In this document: piece by piece, positions 59,362 through 64,000 of the stretch | Numbering within the stretch: the first letter of the stretch is position 1 | Layout: every line of letters begins with the position of its first letter | NCBI GenBank assembly: GCA_026874595.1 | Contig: CM049308.1 | Coordinates: 19,755,867 to 19,819,866 of the forward strand | Direction: 5' to 3' | DNA: 64,000 bases | Source of the DNA: Sipunculus nudus | Taxonomy: Eukaryota > Annelida > Sipuncula > Golfingiida > Sipunculidae | The notes under the pieces: model-generated | Databases searched by the model: none | What the model was told of the DNA's origin: nothing | What the model saw: only the letters and a program-made list of their open reading frames with translations | Program-made: the position numbers and the translations under genes

Positions 59362-59907
59362 ATATATATAATATTATATTTCGAATATATATATATATAT
59401 AGGAATAGAGAAACAAGAGGAGACGAATCACCAATCTACACACACAAATTTATATATATAAATATATAAATATAAATATATATATAAATATATATATATA
59501 CAATGCCAAATAATGAACTTAAGGACAACTGTACGAGAATCCAGACATTATTTCCATTCTACTGAGACAGGAAAATAATGAACAAATATTTGTATAAGAT
59601 CCTATTTTTTTGGGGGGTTAAGTCATTTTTTTAAGTTTATAAATTTTACTATATATTTACAGTATATTTTATATATCTGAATATTTAAATTGATTCACAA
59701 ATCTAAATTGCATCAACATTTATACTTAATTTAGTCAGGTAACCTCACATTATGCACACAGATCTATTCCTTTTTTTATCAAATATATTTTTATAAATTT
59801 GCAAAGCAATAAATATATGAAAATAACATTCCAGAATTCACAATTTTAAATTGCACCATTATTTATCCATGATCTGTTTCATATCATACTATAATTCACG
59901 GGAATCT
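59362..59907. other. No gene recognised; AT simple repeats
   Basis: Contains (AT)n and (ATA)n-like runs at 59364-59400 and 59450-59500, then AT-rich sequence. Confidence 0.45.
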
Positions 59908-59941
59908 GTTTGTTTGTTTGTCTGTCTGTCTGTCTGTCTGT
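59908..59941. repeat. (TGTT)n/(TCTG)n microsatellite
   Basis: Three TTTG units run into five TCTG units. Such tracts commonly head bivalve dispersed repeats like the one at 26.5 kb. Confidence 0.9.
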
Positions 59942-60239
59942 CCGGATTCATTCGCACGCTAGGGATCGCACGGTCGTCAAACTTCGTGGGAGGGTCCATC
60001 TTGGTCCGGGGAAGAACGATTTTATATATTTTTAGGCGTTTGGTAAAGAAATGGCCTCAAAATCGATAAAAATAATATGGGTTTAATACCTGCGCTGTGC
60101 CATGGCCATTCTCACATAGTGCGCCCACGTCGTCCTGAATCTCCTCTCGCTAACCAATCAAATCAAACCTGACATGGTCTGCCAAACATTCACTACGCGT
60201 CGGCCTTTTCTAAGCAGTCCGCTAGGTCAACACAAATGA

Positions 60240-60410
60240 ATGTTGTTGTGGGTTGACCGCGGGGACGAATTTAGACCGGGAACATTTCACCACTGCCCAT
60301 ATCAGCAATTTTGGCACAAGTGAATCATGTTGCGGGTTAATCTTTGTGACGATTTTGGACGCGGAACATCTCACCCCTCGCCAAATTTGTGTCACTGCAT
60401 TTCAAACGCG
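60240..60410 (+). repeat. Degenerate two-copy repeat of about 84 bp
   Basis: TGTTGTGGGTTGACCG / TGTTGCGGGTTAATC (60244 and 60328), then GACGAATTTAGACCGGGAAC / GACGATTTTGGACGCGGAAC, then CACCACTGCCCA / CACCCCTCGCCA, recur with a spacing of about 84 bp. No coding frame is preserved in both copies. Confidence 0.6.
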
Positions 60411-61014
60411 CACGCCATGTCAGTGCTTACTCATAATTTAAGAAAAGTGTGGATGCAGGTACTGATATGGGTATATTCTAGTATTATCAAATTCGGCCTA
60501 CTGATGGGGTTAAATAATATTTGTTCAATTATTTAAAGGGAAATAATTTCTTAAAAATGCTACATCAGAAAATCGTGGCATCTCTTGGATCGCTTCTAGA
60601 ATTAATATATCAAGAAAAGTTGTGCACATTGGATCAAAAACAGCTTTACATTTTAAGAAATACAGTTGACAATAACGAACCATGTATTGCAATATAATTG
60701 GTCATGGTGGTGGAGGGGGGGGGGGGGACTGGGTTGGGGGGGGGGGGGTGTAAGGGTAGGGCCCATGAGAATAAGTGTATGTTTATTACAGCAGGGGTGC
60801 TCTGACAGTGCTGCATCACTAATAAGGTTACCTAGGCAATGCTGTAGTGAGCAAGAGTGGGGTCTTGGATATACAAAATGCAAATACATTAGAGCATCTG
60901 AAAACTTCAATAATTATAACAATTTTTAAGCTTTTACTTAAATTTCAGAATTCGACAGATTAAATCCACATGTATCCCGGCTGTGAAAAATAAATTAAAT
61001 ATACTTACGAGAAA
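60411..61014. other. No gene recognised; two poly-G runs
   Basis: Poly-G at about 60716-60727 and 60737-60749 creates a glycine- or proline-rich frame on each strand, which is not a gene. Confidence 0.5.
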
Positions 61015-61515
61015 AAAACGTGCCATGGTCAAATTTGGGCAAAATTTAAGGTACCAATTTTATAATTTTGCTTATATTTAAAAAAAAATTAAAAGATTTT
61101 GATCTAATTTTTGGTATACAATTAAATTTTGATTAATTAAAATTATATTACTAAAAATGTCCCTAGCTTTAACAATTTTTGGTGTTAAGTGACCAAATGA
61201 GACCAAATGATATATAGAGGAATATTAATGGTAAACATGAGGAAAAACAGATGAGTGGTTTTGATATTTGGCAGTCCTGAAGTGTAAAAATAGGTTTTTA
61301 ATAAAAAAATTGAGGTTTTTCCTTAGTTTCTCAAAGGAATGTCGCAAAGACCCAGTTTTCTGCTTGGTAGGGGATCTTGGGGACATCTAACATTATGCCA
61401 AATTTTGGATTCCAAGGTCTTACGCTTTCATAACGTGCCACGTCTAATGACGGACGGACGACGGACAATGGACCACGACTATAGCTCAGATGACTTATAG
61501 TCAGGTGAGCTAAAA
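61015..61515 (+). repeat. Bivalve-type repeat ending in ...GTCAGGTGAGCTAAAAA
   Basis: Contains GGTAGGGGATCTTGGGGAC, TATGCCAAATTTTGGATTCC, GACGGACGGACGACGGACAA and the terminal palindromic phrase GCTCAGATGACTTATAGTCA followed by GGTGAGCTAAAAA. Recognised as a very common mollusc repeat tail (memory). Relative at 5440-5690. Confidence 0.7.
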
Positions 61516-61554
61516 ATTTCATGGAAATAATAATAATTTAGAAGATTTATCTAT

Positions 61555-62170
61555 CAGGGTTCCAAAATTTTTACATAAAATTTCATAGTATTTTCAGGGT
61601 TATACAGAGATTAATATATATGTATATATCTTAATTATATAAAAGAGAGATTCCGTTAAATGTCATCCTTATGCAATTATTCGGCGTTTTACGATAATTA
61701 CATCCACACCATCAATCCATTCTGACAAAGGTCTCTATGTAACTCCGTGTAGTGCCGATAATTGACATGGCCATATAGTAATTCATATAAACTTACTCTG
61801 TAAGAAATCCAAAATGTCATTTCTTTCATGTCACATTTCCTTTGATTTATCATCAAATGCATGCCATGACATTTGTGATCATGGTTATTTATATAACATT
61901 ATACATTATAGTTTTCAAAACTGATATGAGTCTTAATAAGACTATCATGTTTAACGCGCCTATTTAGGATAATATATAGGTATATATCTTAATTATATAA
62001 AAGGGATATTCATTGATTGTGCCTTGCTCGTCTCTGCCACAGATGACCAATAGAGAAAATTCAAGGTCTTTCACAATTTCTTTTATCCTATTTAGAATTG
62101 CTGTCGGTCTCCAGGAAGATAATAATTTTTCATTACGATTGCATATTATAAATATATGGCGTCACTGTTA
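61555..62170 (+). repeat. Block T, copy 2 (with internal repeat)
   Basis: GGGTTCCAAAATTTTTACAT (61558), TATATATCTTAATTATATAA (61623 and again 61983) and CAGGAAGATAATAATTTTTC (62112) match 58005-58290. The TTAATTATAT phrase occurs twice, so this copy has a partial internal duplication. Confidence 0.55.
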
Positions 62171-62179
62171 ATTATCTAT

Positions 62180-62335
62180 GAATCAACATCCTTGAAACAG
62201 ACGCATATCATTTCCTGATACTCTATATGTCAAATTAGCAAGTAACATTGATATCGCCAAGGAGACCTGACCAGCACCTGAAAGCATCATCCAGACGCCT
62301 GCTGCTGACAACGAGGACTTGTGTTTTAATAAATG
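62180..62335 (-). repeat. Foldback-family arm F4 (single arm, minus)
   Basis: TGAATCAACATCCTTGAAAC, CAGACGCATATC, GGAGACCTGACC, CACCTGAAAGCATC and CCAGACGCCTGCTGC match the right arms at 16978-17155 and 31752-31908. No left arm found nearby. It follows block T directly. Confidence 0.6.
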
Positions 62336-63404
62336 ACGATAGAGAAGCCAACTGACAATACAATATGCATACTGCAATAACTATACCTAACAGTTATTTT
62401 GTCTTAAATTTGAAGGCTTACGTCTAACGGTTCCCATGCATTTCTCAGTTCATTATGTGTTAACCCAATAATATATATTATAAAATGATCTATCCAAAGT
62501 TTTATATCTGTCTTTCCTTTCCTTTATAAAATATATTATCACGATCGATGTTAGACCAGTGTTTTTAATCTACTACACCAGAATAAAATATATGAGGAAC
62601 ATGGCTTTAAGATTTGAAAAAGGAGAGGATTGTCCTTAGTTAATATATATTTGTCCAGATAAATGATAGAATTATGAAAGGGAGGCTTTGCTGTAACGTA
62701 AAAATCATTAACGTGGACTTCTCATGCCTCATTACTTTTCGACTGACAGTTTGAAATGCATCACCGCCTCGTATGGGATGTACTCTGATGCCATTTGCAG
62801 GACCTTCTGATCTGACTGGGGAAGACAGCTGATGGTTATAACACTCATTGGAGTAATTATCTGATACTGACCACATACGAATAATTAGTCTTTTAACTAT
62901 GTTAAAAAAGCAAAGCTCTACACCTTATTAGCTATAATCCTACTCTATAAGTATGATTGTATCAGTCAGGGAAGGTTGGATTTTTATATCGATTCTGAAC
63001 ATAATTCTGAATATTAAATGTCAGAGCTACTGATACACCGATCAACATATCAATATATCGCGCCGTCCTAAATGACAGACATTTTCTTCAATTTCGTCAC
63101 TCATTTATGGTTGCTCTTTCATATGATTTAGCAAACAAGGGAAAAAGATAGAAATGCTGGGCAGGGTGTTCATATATTTCAATACAGTAACAAAGAACCA
63201 TCTATCATTTATTTCTGATACGTTTCTCACGAACCAATACTGACCACTGTTGACCTTTGGCCCATATTTGTGGCGTTTTTTGCGCTTTATTATTTATCTC
63301 ATAATATATTTGCAGTTAATTGTACTGCAAGCACAATTCTAGTGGACAAACAATGTCCAAGTGTCATAAGAGTTCATGTTTAATAGGCAATAAACAACAT
63401 TAAA
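62336..63404. other. No gene recognised
   Basis: AT-rich, nothing identified. Confidence 0.4.
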
Positions 63405-63560
63405 TGCGGGAGGCTCTTTAAAATACCAAGGGCCCGCAGGTGCAGCAGTCACCAGGCTTGGTTGACGCCAGGATATAAAATGAGAGAAAGCGATCGTTAC
63501 TGCCCTGTGACGGAGTCCGAAACCGGAATATAAATCTGCAGATGTACATATATGTAGTTC
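63405..63560 (-). repeat. Repeat R, minus-strand copy
   Basis: CCCGCAGGTGCAGCAGTCAC, CCAGGATATAAAATGAGAGA, GGAGTCCGAAACCGGAA and CTGCAGATGTACATATA are the reverse complement of 21490-21640 in reversed order. The frame on the minus strand here is incidental. Confidence 0.65.
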
Positions 63561-64000
63561 AGAAGACAACCATTATGTTTACCTTATTATATTTTTAAAA
63601 AATGGGAATCCATTATTGATCGCTTAATCTACTGTAAAAAAAATTTTTTTATAAGAAAATTTAATCCATACTGCATGTTTTCTGTATTCTCCATCCATCA
63701 ACGGATAGAAGTGCATGTTGGGGATATAGCTTGTCACGTACAATAAATCAACTGATATCACTGAGATTGAGCCTCTGTTAATGTCGACTCTGTTGATATG
63801 ATCAAGAAGGATGATGTTGTCGTTAATTTATCCATAACATACTTTTCGTTTCAATAAAACACATACAGAGACAAAATGATAATGCTAGATGAAATCCACA
63901 GTAGTTTCAATCATATCGTGTTAAGAACAACGTTAATTAAACGTAGATATATCGTGCCAGACTGGCTTTCCACTGACATGTGAAGCTGCGTGACTGCCTT
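63561..64000. other. No gene recognised
   Basis: Nothing identified up to the window edge. Confidence 0.4.

Noticed and set aside
60653-60929. Glycine/proline-rich frames on both strands
   Set aside because: Produced by two poly-G runs; no start context or domain.

Overview
The window looks like non-genic DNA from a bivalve mollusc (inference). It is AT-rich and crowded with long (AT)n tracts. It carries repeat types I associate with bivalve genomes: stretches of GGTCAAGGTCA-type words, a GACGGACGGAC tail followed by a short GC hairpin, and a tail ending in CTCAGRTGA...TCAGGTGAGCTAAAAA. I found no convincing host protein-coding gene, rRNA or functional tRNA. The only protein-like signals are decayed mobile-element remnants.

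Layout. 0.7-2.2 kb: repeat block P1 interrupted by solo LTR-1. 3.0-6.6 kb: a small inverted-repeat element, two bivalve-type repeats and one foldback arm (F1). 10.0-11.8 kb: block P2. 12.84-14.40 kb: a 72-bp minisatellite of about 20 copies with transposon-like ends. 15.2-15.3 kb: a tRNA-like module. 16.5-17.2 kb: foldback element F2. 18.06-21.17 kb: a CR1/L2-type LINE, 5'-truncated and full of frameshifts. 22.4-26.5 kb: block Q1, with an inserted element dense in TACGCA/ATGCGTA words. 26.5-27.7 kb: a bivalve-type repeat. 28.3-29.4 kb: block P3. 31.1-31.9 kb: foldback element F3. 32.1-34.2 kb: an element with long inverted repeats built from GTGCGCAC-palindrome subrepeats, holding a decayed DDE integrase-like gene. 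35.1-40.3 kb: block Q2. 41.9-48.9 kb: three copies of block S, with solo LTR-2 and an L1/Tx1-like reverse transcriptase fragment. 50-54 kb: block U with an 87-bp tandem repeat, and solo LTR-3. 58.0-62.3 kb: block T twice, solo LTR-4, a bivalve-type repeat and foldback arm F4.

Two larger patterns stand out. First, much of the window consists of diverged copies of the same sequences in the same order (P, then foldback, then Q), so a unit of roughly 10-18 kb seems to have been tandemly duplicated and then filled with different insertions. Second, four solo LTRs of one family lie here; three have perfect and different 4-bp target duplications, so they are independent insertions that each lost their interior.

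No set of genes works together here. All alignments were made by eye, so block edges are approximate (about 20-50 bp) and no identity values are given.
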